Positions 35,847-44,459 of a stretch of 64,000 nt of DNA are shown piece by piece. The translations under genes were made by a program, and so were the position numbers. Position 1 is the stretch's first letter, and the number at the start of each line of letters is the position of its first letter. The DNA is from Clostridiaceae bacterium (GTDB taxonomy: Bacteria > Bacillota > Clostridia > Acetivibrionales > DTU013), in contig JAAYPO010000037.1 of the NCBI GenBank assembly GCA_012519745.1, positions 1 to 64,000 of the forward strand, in the 5' to 3' direction. The notes beneath the pieces were generated by a model. It was not told the origin of the DNA and did not search any database. It saw nothing but the letters and a program-made list of their open reading frames with translations.

Positions 35847-35917
35847 ACATATTCCTCCTTTACATGCTGCTGTCTATTTTTGATAATTGCTTTCAAACAT
35901 TTGTCTGCGCTTTCAGA

Positions 35918-35977
35918 TTGTGAATCCAATAACAAAGATTGATAAATTATTAACTATCTTTGATAAAATTTTAACAT
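35918..35977. promoter_or_regulatory. Three Rex-type operators, exactly 21 bp apart, upstream of adhE
   Basis: TTGTGAATCCAATAACAA (35918-35935), TTGATAAATTATTAACTA (35939-35956) and TTGATAAAATTTTAACAT (35960-35977) each fit the Rex pattern TTGTTAA-N4-TTAACAA with one or two mismatches per copy. Centres are spaced 21 bp, two helical turns, so all face the same side of the DNA. The rex gene is not in the window. Confidence 0.7.
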
Positions 35978-36099
35978 ACATTCGAATAAGTTGGAAGTGT
36001 AAAAATTCGCATACCATTATATCAATATTGATATATCATCCATACTATGCAATGGGGGCATCGATGCGGCAGCGGGAAAGATGCCGAAGCTTGAGGGGT

Positions 36100-37032
36100 T
36101 CACACGTCAGACCTCAGCAAATCGGCTTTCAGAGCGTGCAATTCTTCAATAAATCTCTTATCAAGGTCGTTGAACTTGTAATTTTTCCGATGGATAAGAT
36201 AATCAGCGTACCTGATCTTAAAGTCATCGCAGCCTCGCTGGAGCAGGGGGAACTGCTCTAATGCTGCGGAAGGTACCGGCGGAGCCCACATGTAGGCTGA
36301 GGGGATCGCACTTAGCAGGTATAGCTGGCTGGCATGACCTGCCGTAATGATCTGTCTGCCATCTTGCAGATGCATCTGGGCTTTTGTCTCCTGTGCCTGC
36401 AATGCGCTCTTATGCGGATCTCTCCCGGATAATTCAATGTAATCGGAAAGGTCCCGGTAGGTTATATTTTCTTTGCCGGACAAAGGGTGGCTCTCAGACA
36501 TGAGCACAATATACTCAAATTCCAGGAGCTTCTCAGCCATCAGACCCTTCTCCTTCAGCAGCCTGGTGAAATACTTCTCCTGTAACGAATTGAACCTGAT
36601 TATCCCAAGATTATGGTCATTTTGGCCGACATTTTCCATCACACTAAGGTTATCTGTTACAGTATAGTTGAAGAATATATTGCCGGAGGGCTGCAGGCCG
36701 GAGATCATCGATGCCAGGGCCTGGCCGATATATATCGCCTCAGGAGCGGATATGCTGAATAGAAGCTTGCTGTGGGGCGTTTTTTTATGTATCGACTCTA
36801 TTTTTTCAACATGGGAGAGTATATTCCGGGCATGGTCAAGGAATTCCTCGCCCTGCTCCGTTGGGATCACACCTTTGGAGGTGCGCTTGAATATCTTGAT
36901 CCCCAGTGATTTCTCCAGCTCTCTGATGGACCTGCTGAGATTGGGCTGTCCCATGAACAGGTTTTCAGCCGCCCTTGTTATTGATTTTGTTTTATCTACT
37001 TCAATAGCATATTTTATATGAGTCAGATCCAT
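36100..37032 (-). CDS. LysR-family transcriptional regulator
   Basis: DNA-binding regulator of 310 residues. The N-terminal winged helix-turn-helix reads SITRAAENLFMGQPNLSRSIRELEKSLG, followed by the typical FKRTSKGVIPTEQGEEFL and a substrate-binding-like effector domain. An upstream GTG is in frame, but AAGGG before the ATG at 37032 favours that start. It is on the same strand as adhE, upstream of it, separated by a spacer that holds the Rex array. LysR genes often regulate a neighbour, so adhE or the divergent DUF2461 gene could be targets. Confidence 0.9.
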   Translation of the reverse strand: MDLTHIKYAIEVDKTKSITRAAENLFMGQPNLSRSIRELEKSLGIKIFKRTSKGVIPTEQGEEFLDHARNILSHVEKIESIHKKTPHSKLLFSISAPEAIYIGQALASMISGLQPSGNIFFNYTVTDNLSVMENVGQNDHNLGIIRFNSLQEKYFTRLLKEKGLMAEKLLEFEYIVLMSESHPLSGKENITYRDLSDYIELSGRDPHKSALQAQETKAQMHLQDGRQIITAGHASQLYLLSAIPSAYMWAPPVPSAALEQFPLLQRGCDDFKIRYADYLIHRKNYKFNDLDKRFIEELHALKADLLRSDV

Positions 37033-37181
37033 TTTCAGCACCCTTGTTTCTTTATTATATCTCTCGTTACATTATACCAATAATATGGGTGGTTCAGGCA
37101 AGTATAAGCTTGACAAAAAAATCGTAAAGACATAAAGTCTATTTGAGAATATTGTTGTAAATACAGACGGAGGAATAGAGT

Positions 37182-37856
37182 ATGGGATTTACAGGATTCA
37201 CGAGTGAAGCGCTCAGATTTCTGTTTGAGAATAAAATGAATGACAGCAAGGAATGGTACGAGGCACATAAGAGTGAATATAGAAAGTTGGTGTACGAACC
37301 TTTTACAGAGCTTGTTAAGGAATTGGCACCGACAATGACACAAATAGACGGGAGCATAATAACGACGCCTTCAAAGCTGATATCGAGAGTGCGCAGGGAT
37401 ACCAGGTTCACCAGGGACAAAAGCCTCTACAGGGATAATGTCTGGATCGTGTTCCTCAGGGATAAATCACAGATGTCGACGTCGCCATGCTTCTGGTTTG
37501 AGTTGGGCCAGAGCGGTTCAAGCTACGGTGTCGGTTATTACGGTGCGCAAACCGGGTCGATGGCTGTGATGAGGGAGATGATAGTGGAAAGGCACCCCGT
37601 ATTTATGAAAGCGCTAAAGGCATACGAAAGCCAAAACGAGTTTGTCATCGGCGGCGACATGTACAAAAGGAGCAAGTTCCCGGATCAGCCTGAAAACCTG
37701 CAGCAGTGGCTGGAAAGGAAAAATATATTTTTCCAGAGTGTGCAGAATGATTTTGATCTGGCGTTTTCGAAGGAGCTGCCTGAGATATTGAAGAAAGGCT
37801 TTACAAAGCTTAAGCCAATATATGATTTCCTTCTATTTGTTGAAAGCAGGGTGTAG
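37182..37856 (+). CDS. DUF2461 family protein
   Basis: Protein of 224 residues matching the DUF2461 (TIGR02453) family through FTSEALRFLFENKMNDSKEW near the start, the RVRRDTRFTRDKSLYRDNVW core and a GGDMYKRSKFP stretch. Homologues are widespread and have no established function. GGAGGAAT lies before the ATG. It is a single gene, divergent from the LysR regulator, and followed by more than 800 bp of repeat-rich spacer. Confidence 0.85.
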   Translation: MGFTGFTSEALRFLFENKMNDSKEWYEAHKSEYRKLVYEPFTELVKELAPTMTQIDGSIITTPSKLISRVRRDTRFTRDKSLYRDNVWIVFLRDKSQMSTSPCFWFELGQSGSSYGVGYYGAQTGSMAVMREMIVERHPVFMKALKAYESQNEFVIGGDMYKRSKFPDQPENLQQWLERKNIFFQSVQNDFDLAFSKELPEILKKGFTKLKPIYDFLLFVESRV

Positions 37857-37925
37857 ATTTTTAAAGGCCTGCGGTGGCGGAACAAAATGCGGCGAATCAA
37901 AATGCAGCGGGATGTTAAAGTGGCT

Positions 37926-38232
37926 CTGGATGAATTTTCAAGTAGGGGCAGTACACCTCTGCCGAACTGGATGAATTTTCAAGTAGGGGCATCGGCTAGA
38001 CTTTCTCAAGTGAACATAATGCCAGATGCCTAGAATTATGTATCCCTTTTATTGAATAAGTTCAATGAAATCAGAAAAATTGTTACCCTTATTTGAAAAT
38101 TCCTCCACTAGGATTTTTGCTGCTGCCCTTACTTGAAAATCCATCCACTAGGATTCTTTGCTGCTGCCCTTACTTGTAAATTCATCCATTTGTACTAATG
38201 GCTGTTATCCTTACTTGAAAATTCATCCATTT
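37926..38232. repeat. Palindromic intergenic element, copy 2, with amplified arms
   Basis: Two left-arm copies (37926-37950 and 37967-37991, both identical over CTGGATGAATTTTCAAGTAG) face four right-arm copies whose CCCTTA or TCCTTA starts fall at 38086, 38126, 38167 and 38208, a 40-41-bp period. Between them ACATAAT (38014-38020) and ATTATGT (38035-38041) repeat the core of the element at 22641 with the same 21-bp offset. Confidence 0.8.
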
Positions 38233-38524
38233 GCGGACTGCTTAATTGGCCGGAAATACATTTATATCGGCGAAATCTCCCTTAACGCCGCTCCCAGCGG
38301 CAGAGAGACCTCTGTAAGCCGGTGTGCGATAGAGATTTGCGTAAAGCTGTAGAATGTTGTTTGAAGCAATGAGAGGAGAGGCCGGAGAAATGAGTACGAC
38401 CATAGCGCTGTGTGGTGTACCAGTGAAAAAATATGAAAGGATAAAGGAGTAAAGCGATGAAGAAACGAGTATTAAGTATAAAGATCTGTGCTGCTGGATA
38501 TGAGTGACAGTCATACATGAAGAT

Positions 38525-38562
38525 AAAAAAGGTGGTTGTCTGAAATATGACAGCCGCCTTTT
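38525..38562. terminator. Terminator-like hairpin
   Basis: GGTGGTTGTC (38531-38540) pairs with GACAGCCGCC (38549-38558), using two G-U pairs, flanked by an A-run and TTTT. It could work in either direction. Confidence 0.7.
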
Positions 38563-38710
38563 CTGCGCCAGAAGGGAATTAATACTATTACTCGACATTT
38601 ACGTTGATGCTTCATAAGATAATTGCCGATTAAACCATATCATGGTAGAATGATTAGTAGATAAATTTTTTGGTGGAGGAATAAAAATGAAGAGATAATT
38701 AGCGGTCCTG

Positions 38711-39331
38711 ATGGTTTGCTGCATTATACTTACGATGCTTACCGGATGTGTCGGAGTGAAGAAAAAGGATGGTGATCCGGTAAAGGACAATAAAAGCGCG
38801 TCAAAGGACGATATCGATAAAGCGCTTGACACTTTGGAGGATGCAGGGGTGACTCTTGATCCCGATCTCGAGGATATGCTTGAGGACATAGATCAGGCAG
38901 ATATCGATGCAGCAGCTGCTGCAAATGCGGCTGTAAAGGTCACAGCTGATCTGCCTGAGGGATGGGAGCTGGACGAGGGCTCTCCTTTGTCGTTCAGTGC
39001 TAAAAACGGCCTTAACATGGTGATGGTAACAACGGCCTCTATGCCAGGTACCAATAATGCCGAAGAGGCTGCAGAAGCCGCCATAGAACAGATCAAGGAG
39101 TATTTCAAGGATGCGGAATATTCTGCGGTGGAAAATACAAAGATGGCTGGTTATGACGGAGCAGGCTACTATGTTGATATCAGTATCACAAAAAGCATGG
39201 TACAGAGGCAGGAATATTTCTACTTCATGAAAGGAAAGCAGCTTTTCATGATACAGGGAGCATATATGGCAGATGACGAGGCAGCTGCAGCAGAGGTCCA
39301 GAAGGTAATGGATTCTATAAAGGTAGAATAG
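38711..39331 (+). CDS. Putative lipoprotein with a disrupted start
   Basis: Protein of unknown function, 206 residues. A lipobox LTGC follows a hydrophobic stretch, then an acidic Asp/Ala-rich linker and a folded domain (TADLPEGWELDEG to QKVMDSIKVE) resembling small secreted stress lipoproteins in outline. The natural start appears to be the ATG at 38687, behind TGGAGGA, but its fourth codon is TAA (38696-38698). The same frame then continues into the signal peptide. Translation from 38711 would lack the positive N-terminus. It is either a pseudogene, a reinitiation case or a base error. Confidence 0.65.
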   Translation: MVCCIILTMLTGCVGVKKKDGDPVKDNKSASKDDIDKALDTLEDAGVTLDPDLEDMLEDIDQADIDAAAAANAAVKVTADLPEGWELDEGSPLSFSAKNGLNMVMVTTASMPGTNNAEEAAEAAIEQIKEYFKDAEYSAVENTKMAGYDGAGYYVDISITKSMVQRQEYFYFMKGKQLFMIQGAYMADDEAAAAEVQKVMDSIKVE

Positions 39332-39360
39332 GCACATATTCAGACATTAACACCAATAAG

Positions 39361-39392
39361 GGGAAGAGATGATCATGGATCTCTTCCCTTTT
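39361..39392 (+). terminator. Intrinsic terminator after the lipoprotein gene
   Basis: GGGAAGAGAT (39361-39370) and ATCTCTTCCC (39379-39388) form a perfect 10-bp stem followed by TTTTAATTTT. Confidence 0.92.
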
Positions 39393-39548
39393 AATTTTGT
39401 ACCGATACTCAAATGAAGTAAACTGTTGATAAAATATCTATATTGTCTTATAATCTATTTTAGTATTTTGTTGACTCGAAGTATGGCAGATGGATATCAT
39501 GGAGTACAGCGCCTGTGCTGTGCAGCAGAACGGGAGGATAGTGGAGTT

Positions 39549-41186
39549 ATGCCTATTACAGAATTTTTATCGAGAAATGCCGCTTTATACGGCAATGAGA
39601 CATGTCTCACGGAGATCAATCTGGATCTTCAGGATAGCCACAATGTTATCTGGCGTGAATACGAACTGATAGAGAACAACCCGGCGGGAGAATACCGCAG
39701 AGATATGACCTGGCGTGTATTTGACGAGAAGGCTAACCGCGTGGCCAATCTTTTGCTCAAGCGTGGTATAAAAAAGGGCGAGAAGGTAGCAATACTGATG
39801 ATGAACTGCCTTGAGTGGCTGCCCATCTACTTTGGTATACTGAAGGCGGGGGCTGTTGCCGTGCCGCTGAATTTCCGATACACCGCAGAAGAAATAAAGT
39901 ACTGCCTGAATCTGTCCGATACAATAGCATTGATATTCGGACCTGAATTCATCGGCCGTATGGAGACGATTTTCGATCAGATCCCAAAGGTCCGGACGCT
40001 GTTCTTTGCAGGAGAGAACCGTCCCTCATTTGCAGAAAATTACGACCGCCTTACAGCAAATTGCTCTTCTGAGGCTCCTGATGTAAAGCTGAATGACGAG
40101 GACGATGCAGCTGTTTATTTTTCCTCCGGGACAACAGGGTTCCCAAAGGCCATCCTGCATAGCCACAGCAGTCTGGTATCTGCCTGTGTGACAGAGCAAA
40201 AGCATCATGGGCAGACCAGGGAGGACAATTTCCTATGCATACCTCCATTGTATCACACCGGCGCAAAAATGCACTGGTTCGGAAGTCTGATCTCAGGCAG
40301 CAAGGCTGTTCTGCTGCGGGGAATAAAGCCCGAATGGATACTCAGGACGGTTTCGGAGGAAAGAATCACGAATGTATGGCTCTTGGTGCCATGGGCCCAG
40401 GATATTCTGGATGCCATAGACAGAGGTGATGTCAGACTTGAGGATTATGAGCTTTCTCAGTGGCGTATCATGCATATAGGAGCTCAGCCTGTACCTCCCA
40501 GCCTGATCCAGCGCTGGAAAAGGTATTTTCCGAACCATCTGTACGACACTAACTACGGACTCAGTGAGTCAATAGGCCCCGGCTGTGTGCACCTTGGTGT
40601 AGAAAACATACACAAGGTGGGTGCCGTCGGTATCCCCGGCTATGGCTGGGAGGTCATGATCGTGGACGAACACAAGAAGCCCGTTGAAAAGGGCCAGGTG
40701 GGAGAGCTGGCGGTAAAGGGCCCGGGTGTCATGAAGTGTTATTATAAGGATCCGGCGGCAACTTCAGCTGTCTTGAAGGATGGCTGGCTCTTTACAGGCG
40801 ACATGGCCATAATGGACGAAGACGGCTTCATATTCCTGGTCGACCGCAAAAAAGACGTTATCATCAGCGGCGGTGAAAACATCTATCCTGTGCAGATAGA
40901 GGATTTCCTGCGGGCACATGAGGCGATCAAGGATGCCGCTGTCATAGGGCTGCCCGACAAGCGCCAGGGCGAGCTGGCTGCAGCTATTATTGAGCTGAAG
41001 CCCGGATGCACCTGTACTGAAAATGATATCAATGAGTTCTGCCTGACGCTGCCGCGATATAAGAGGCCAAAGAAGATAATATTCGATAAGGTGCCCCGAA
41101 ATCCCACAGGCAAGATAGAAAAGCCCAGGCTGAGGGAAAAATACGGGGCGGCAGGGCTTGTGGCAATACAGAATGAAATACTATAG
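39549..41186 (+). CDS. AMP-binding acyl-CoA synthetase
   Basis: ATP-dependent acid:CoA ligase of the ANL superfamily, 545 residues. The AMP-binding P-loop is YFSSGTTGFPKAILHSH, with YGLSES, GWLFTGD and DRKKDVIISGGENIYP following, and the C-terminal catalytic Lys in PRNPTGKIEKPRLR. An in-frame start at 39426 would add a spurious hydrophobic leader. GGAG lies just upstream of the ATG at 39549. The best general call is a medium- or long-chain fatty acid CoA ligase, but the acid is not known. It is flanked by unrelated genes. Confidence 0.88.
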   Translation: MPITEFLSRNAALYGNETCLTEINLDLQDSHNVIWREYELIENNPAGEYRRDMTWRVFDEKANRVANLLLKRGIKKGEKVAILMMNCLEWLPIYFGILKAGAVAVPLNFRYTAEEIKYCLNLSDTIALIFGPEFIGRMETIFDQIPKVRTLFFAGENRPSFAENYDRLTANCSSEAPDVKLNDEDDAAVYFSSGTTGFPKAILHSHSSLVSACVTEQKHHGQTREDNFLCIPPLYHTGAKMHWFGSLISGSKAVLLRGIKPEWILRTVSEERITNVWLLVPWAQDILDAIDRGDVRLEDYELSQWRIMHIGAQPVPPSLIQRWKRYFPNHLYDTNYGLSESIGPGCVHLGVENIHKVGAVGIPGYGWEVMIVDEHKKPVEKGQVGELAVKGPGVMKCYYKDPAATSAVLKDGWLFTGDMAIMDEDGFIFLVDRKKDVIISGGENIYPVQIEDFLRAHEAIKDAAVIGLPDKRQGELAAAIIELKPGCTCTENDINEFCLTLPRYKRPKKIIFDKVPRNPTGKIEKPRLREKYGAAGLVAIQNEIL

Positions 41187-41359
41187 TGATGTTTCATCGA
41201 GCAATAGATCATTGAGGGGAATCATGGCGATGGTATATGTGTACCATCGCCTTTTTGTCCAATGCGGGAACAAATATGTCAGACCGTATTCTCATTAATT
41301 TCATTATGTGGTAAAATAAGAATTGTTTAACATAATTCTATGTGTTTGCAGGAGGGGTT

Positions 41360-41707
41360 ATGTGTGAGCCGATTTCTGTAGATGTCAAGAGATTCAAGAC
41401 AGAGACAGGGCTGGAAGACAGTGATGTCAAGGAACTGTACAAGGGCTTCGTGGTGGAGCTGCTGGAGGAACTGGAGAAACTTCAGGTACAGCTGAGCAAA
41501 GATGATTTCGAAAAAATGGCAAGAACCGTTCACAATATAAAAGGAATATCCAGCAGCTATATGGCGGATCAGGTTTTTACCTGTTCTGTAGAATTAGGCA
41601 GGGCATTATCAAACAACAACAGGTCCGATATCATTTCACCCATGAACCGTCTGATCGAAGCGATACAGGAGGCGGCAGATGATATCTCAAGACTGATCAG
41701 ATCTTAG
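41360..41707 (+). CDS. HPt-domain phosphotransfer protein
   Basis: Histidine phosphotransfer protein of 115 residues. The phosphorylated His is in MARTVHNIKGISSSYMADQ, with the usual helical pattern on both sides. AGGAGGGG precedes the ATG at 41360, and an upstream GTG at 41342 is not needed. It is the first gene of a three-gene unit with a receiver protein (11 bp downstream) and a hybrid kinase, together forming a full phosphorelay. Confidence 0.88.
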   Translation: MCEPISVDVKRFKTETGLEDSDVKELYKGFVVELLEELEKLQVQLSKDDFEKMARTVHNIKGISSSYMADQVFTCSVELGRALSNNNRSDIISPMNRLIEAIQEAADDISRLIRS

Positions 41708-41718
41708 GAGAGAGGACT

Positions 41719-42117
41719 ATGCCGGGATTTTTAGGGAAAGTGGTGCTTGTAGTTGATGATTCTTCTTCCATAAGAAGAGCGGTAAGAGCTATCCTAGAGA
41801 AAGAAGGCTTCACTGTGAGGGAAGCCGGATCTGAATTCGGCCTTTTCGGCTGTATGGTGGAATATGGTATTATGGCGGACATTATTCTGATGGATCTGAC
41901 TATTAATGAGACAAATGGTCTCGAACTGGTCAAAAAAGTCCGTAATACAGAAAAGTTCAGGCATATACCTATTATTATGCTGACACAGCACTCTGACAGG
42001 GCCAATGTTTTAAAAGCGAAAAATCTGGATGTGCAGGACTATATTGTCAAACCGATCAATGCACGGCTGCTTGTTGAAAGAATGGAGAAAGCGCTTAATG
42101 ATTCAGTTGACCGGTAG
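41719..42117 (+). CDS. Stand-alone response regulator receiver protein
   Basis: CheY-like single-domain receiver of 132 residues. It has the acidic pair in LVVDDSSS, the phosphoacceptor Asp in IILMDLTINETNG, the Thr of the switch in IIMLTQHSD, and the conserved Lys in DYIVKPIN. There is no output domain, so it acts as a relay or by protein contact. AGGAGAG precedes the ATG. It lies between the HPt and the hybrid kinase genes. Confidence 0.93.
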   Translation: MPGFLGKVVLVVDDSSSIRRAVRAILEKEGFTVREAGSEFGLFGCMVEYGIMADIILMDLTINETNGLELVKKVRNTEKFRHIPIIMLTQHSDRANVLKAKNLDVQDYIVKPINARLLVERMEKALNDSVDR

Positions 42118-42128
42118 ATGGAGGAGAA

Positions 42129-44351
42129 ATGGGATTCAGTTTTAATGTACCATCTGTTGTTATGCTCATCTCAGGGGTAGTGCTGCTTTCCTTTGTTATA
42201 TTTACTGTCAGACAGATAAATGACAAATGCGCCTATTACTTAAAATTGATGATGGCAGCGGCAGCTTTATGGGCCATCACAAACAGCTTTGAGCTGGCCC
42301 TGAGCGACATCGGGCTCAAGGTGATCCTTTCAAAGCTGAGCTATATTGGGACCTGTTCTGTAGTTCCGTTATGGCTGATGTTTGTATTGAACTATGTGAA
42401 GCACCAATGGCTCCACAAGAGAGGTCTTGGTCTGATAATATCCATCATACCCGTGATTGTACTCTGCTTTGTCTTTACCAACGAATTTCACGGGCTTGTC
42501 TGGCCTTCTCTTGAACCCATCGAGATAGCCGGCGGGATAAGGCTCATATATGGTCATGGTATCATAGTGTTCATATTTGCCGTGTATTCTGCCATAGTCA
42601 TGCTTTTTGGAACAGTTGTGCTGATCGGTTTTCTTAACAGCTCGCCGGCCCTGATCAAGCAGCAGGTGTTGCTTATGCTTGCTGCATCTATTTCACCCTG
42701 GATATCCAATGCAATATACCTGCTGGGCTATAGTCCGATAGAAGGAGTAGATCTGACACCGATAGGCTTCATTGTTCCGGGGGTGATATTCCACTTTGCA
42801 GTATTGCGGTTTAAAATGCTTGACATAATGCCTGTTGCAAGGCATATGCTTTTCAATGAGATATCAGATGGCGTACTTGTTATCGACAACAAGCACCGTA
42901 TTGTTGACATAAATCCGGCATCCTCCGAGATACTGGGAATAAATGAGGAGCAGATAGTCGGAAAGCATGTAGGTGATGTGATGCCTGTGTTTGCCGAATT
43001 ATTTGACAAGACCGGAAATGATGACAGGATCAGAAATGCCTGCTTCAAGCAGAATGAGAAGTATATCGATGTAAGGATATCCCGGCTGACGGATAAAAAT
43101 CAGGGTTTCGGATTCATGGCTTTGTTCAGGGATATTTCAAACATCAGAAAGACCCAGGAGGAGCTGATGAGGGCAATGGAGGAGGCCGAGGCTGCAAACA
43201 ATGCCAAGGGCAGATTCCTGGCCAATGTGTCCCATGAGATAAGGACGCCTATGAATGGTATAATGGGTTTTCTGGAGCTTCTGTCAGAGACTGCACTGGA
43301 TCCGGTACAGGCTGAATATGTGAATGATACAAAGTCAGCCGCAGATGCGCTGCTCTGCCTGCTGAACGATATCCTTGACTATTCCAAGGCGGAATCAGGC
43401 ATGCTGCAGATGGAGCATATCCCGGTGGATCTTCATAAATTGATCAATGAGACGATATCACTGTTTGAGCCGGCTGCTAAAAAGAACGGAACCAAGCTGC
43501 AGTGTTTCATATCAGAGTCCGTTCCTGTCAGCATCTATGGTGATCCTATAAGACTCAGACAGGTTTTGAACAACCTGGTAGGAAATGCAGTCAAATTTAC
43601 TGAGAATGGATGCGTCACGGTTCGGGCAGACACGCTGCAAGATGCTGATAATAATGAATTGCTGAGGCTTGAAGTGAAGGATACGGGCATTGGGATGAGC
43701 CGTGAGACTCTGGACAGGCTATTTAAGGCCTTTGCCCAGGCAGATACCTCGACGACCAGAAAATATGGAGGCACCGGTCTTGGGCTCTCCATAACGAAGA
43801 AAATCGTCGATCTATATGGCGGAGCAATAGACGTGCAGAGTGAACCGGGCAAGGGCTCCTGTTTCACAATAACTATCGGATTTGAACCAGCGGAGCATAC
43901 GGGGGCAGAAGCTGCCGCAGGAAAGGAAGACGGTTATGAAGGCGCAGAGTGGTCTGCAGGCGGAGGTAAAGCATTGATCCTGCTTGCTGACGATATAGAG
44001 GCCAACCGGAAGCTGGTGACCATACTGCTCAAAAAGCAGGGATACGAAGTGGTTTGTGCCGAAAATGGAAAGGCAGCAGTGGAAATGTGTGATGCAAAGG
44101 TCTACGATCTGGTGCTGATGGATTGCCAGATGCCTGTAATGGATGGATATCAGGCTTCGCAAGAAATCAGATCAGGCCAGGGCCTGAACAAAGGAACGCC
44201 CATTGTGGCTATGACTGCATATGACAGTGATTCGGACCGAAGAAAGTGCAAGGCTGCGGGAATGGATGACTATATTTCAAAGCCTGTTAGGGTCAATATA
44301 TTAAAGGAAGTCATATCAAGAAATCTGGAGCGTGGGACAAAGGGCCAATGA
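42129..44351 (+). CDS. Hybrid sensor histidine kinase with 7TM sensor, PAS and receiver
   Basis: Membrane sensor of 740 residues. Domains in order are seven N-terminal membrane helices of the histidine-kinase 7TM type (about 1-225), a PAS domain (about 235-340), a dimerisation domain with the phosphorylated His in NVSHEIRTPMNGIMGF, an ATPase domain (NLVGNAVKFTENG, DTGIGM, GGTGLGLSITKKIVDLYGG), and a C-terminal receiver with the Asp in LVLMDCQMPVMDGY. GGAGGAG precedes the ATG. With the upstream HPt and receiver it can pass phosphate His-Asp-His-Asp. The final output is not encoded here. Confidence 0.93.
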   Translation: MGFSFNVPSVVMLISGVVLLSFVIFTVRQINDKCAYYLKLMMAAAALWAITNSFELALSDIGLKVILSKLSYIGTCSVVPLWLMFVLNYVKHQWLHKRGLGLIISIIPVIVLCFVFTNEFHGLVWPSLEPIEIAGGIRLIYGHGIIVFIFAVYSAIVMLFGTVVLIGFLNSSPALIKQQVLLMLAASISPWISNAIYLLGYSPIEGVDLTPIGFIVPGVIFHFAVLRFKMLDIMPVARHMLFNEISDGVLVIDNKHRIVDINPASSEILGINEEQIVGKHVGDVMPVFAELFDKTGNDDRIRNACFKQNEKYIDVRISRLTDKNQGFGFMALFRDISNIRKTQEELMRAMEEAEAANNAKGRFLANVSHEIRTPMNGIMGFLELLSETALDPVQAEYVNDTKSAADALLCLLNDILDYSKAESGMLQMEHIPVDLHKLINETISLFEPAAKKNGTKLQCFISESVPVSIYGDPIRLRQVLNNLVGNAVKFTENGCVTVRADTLQDADNNELLRLEVKDTGIGMSRETLDRLFKAFAQADTSTTRKYGGTGLGLSITKKIVDLYGGAIDVQSEPGKGSCFTITIGFEPAEHTGAEAAAGKEDGYEGAEWSAGGGKALILLADDIEANRKLVTILLKKQGYEVVCAENGKAAVEMCDAKVYDLVLMDCQMPVMDGYQASQEIRSGQGLNKGTPIVAMTAYDSDSDRRKCKAAGMDDYISKPVRVNILKEVISRNLERGTKGQ

Positions 44352-44459
44352 GTTATCCGGATGCATCAGGAGCCACGGATCTGCAATACCTTATCAGCAT
44401 TAAGTCCTGTGAACAAGGGTATAGTATCGTGGGCGGGGTTGACAGGAAGGAGAATTGTT

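Larger units (their letters stand above)
37857..38686. other. Gene-free region holding palindromic element copy 2
   Basis: About 830 bp. The first half is the amplified palindromic element (37926-38232). The second half has two very short frames with ribosome binding sites (38390-38452, 20 codons; 38457-38507, 16 codons), which may be relics, and a terminator at 38525-38562. I see no convincing gene. Confidence 0.6.

Noticed and set aside
38085-38232. Possible CRISPR array
   Set aside because: The 40-41-bp period comes from near-contiguous repeats with almost no unique spacer, there are opposite-orientation copies nearby, and no cas genes are present.
38390-38507. Two very short frames (20 and 16 codons) each with a ribosome binding site
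   Set aside because: Too short to support as genes without expression data. They may be remnants of a decayed gene.
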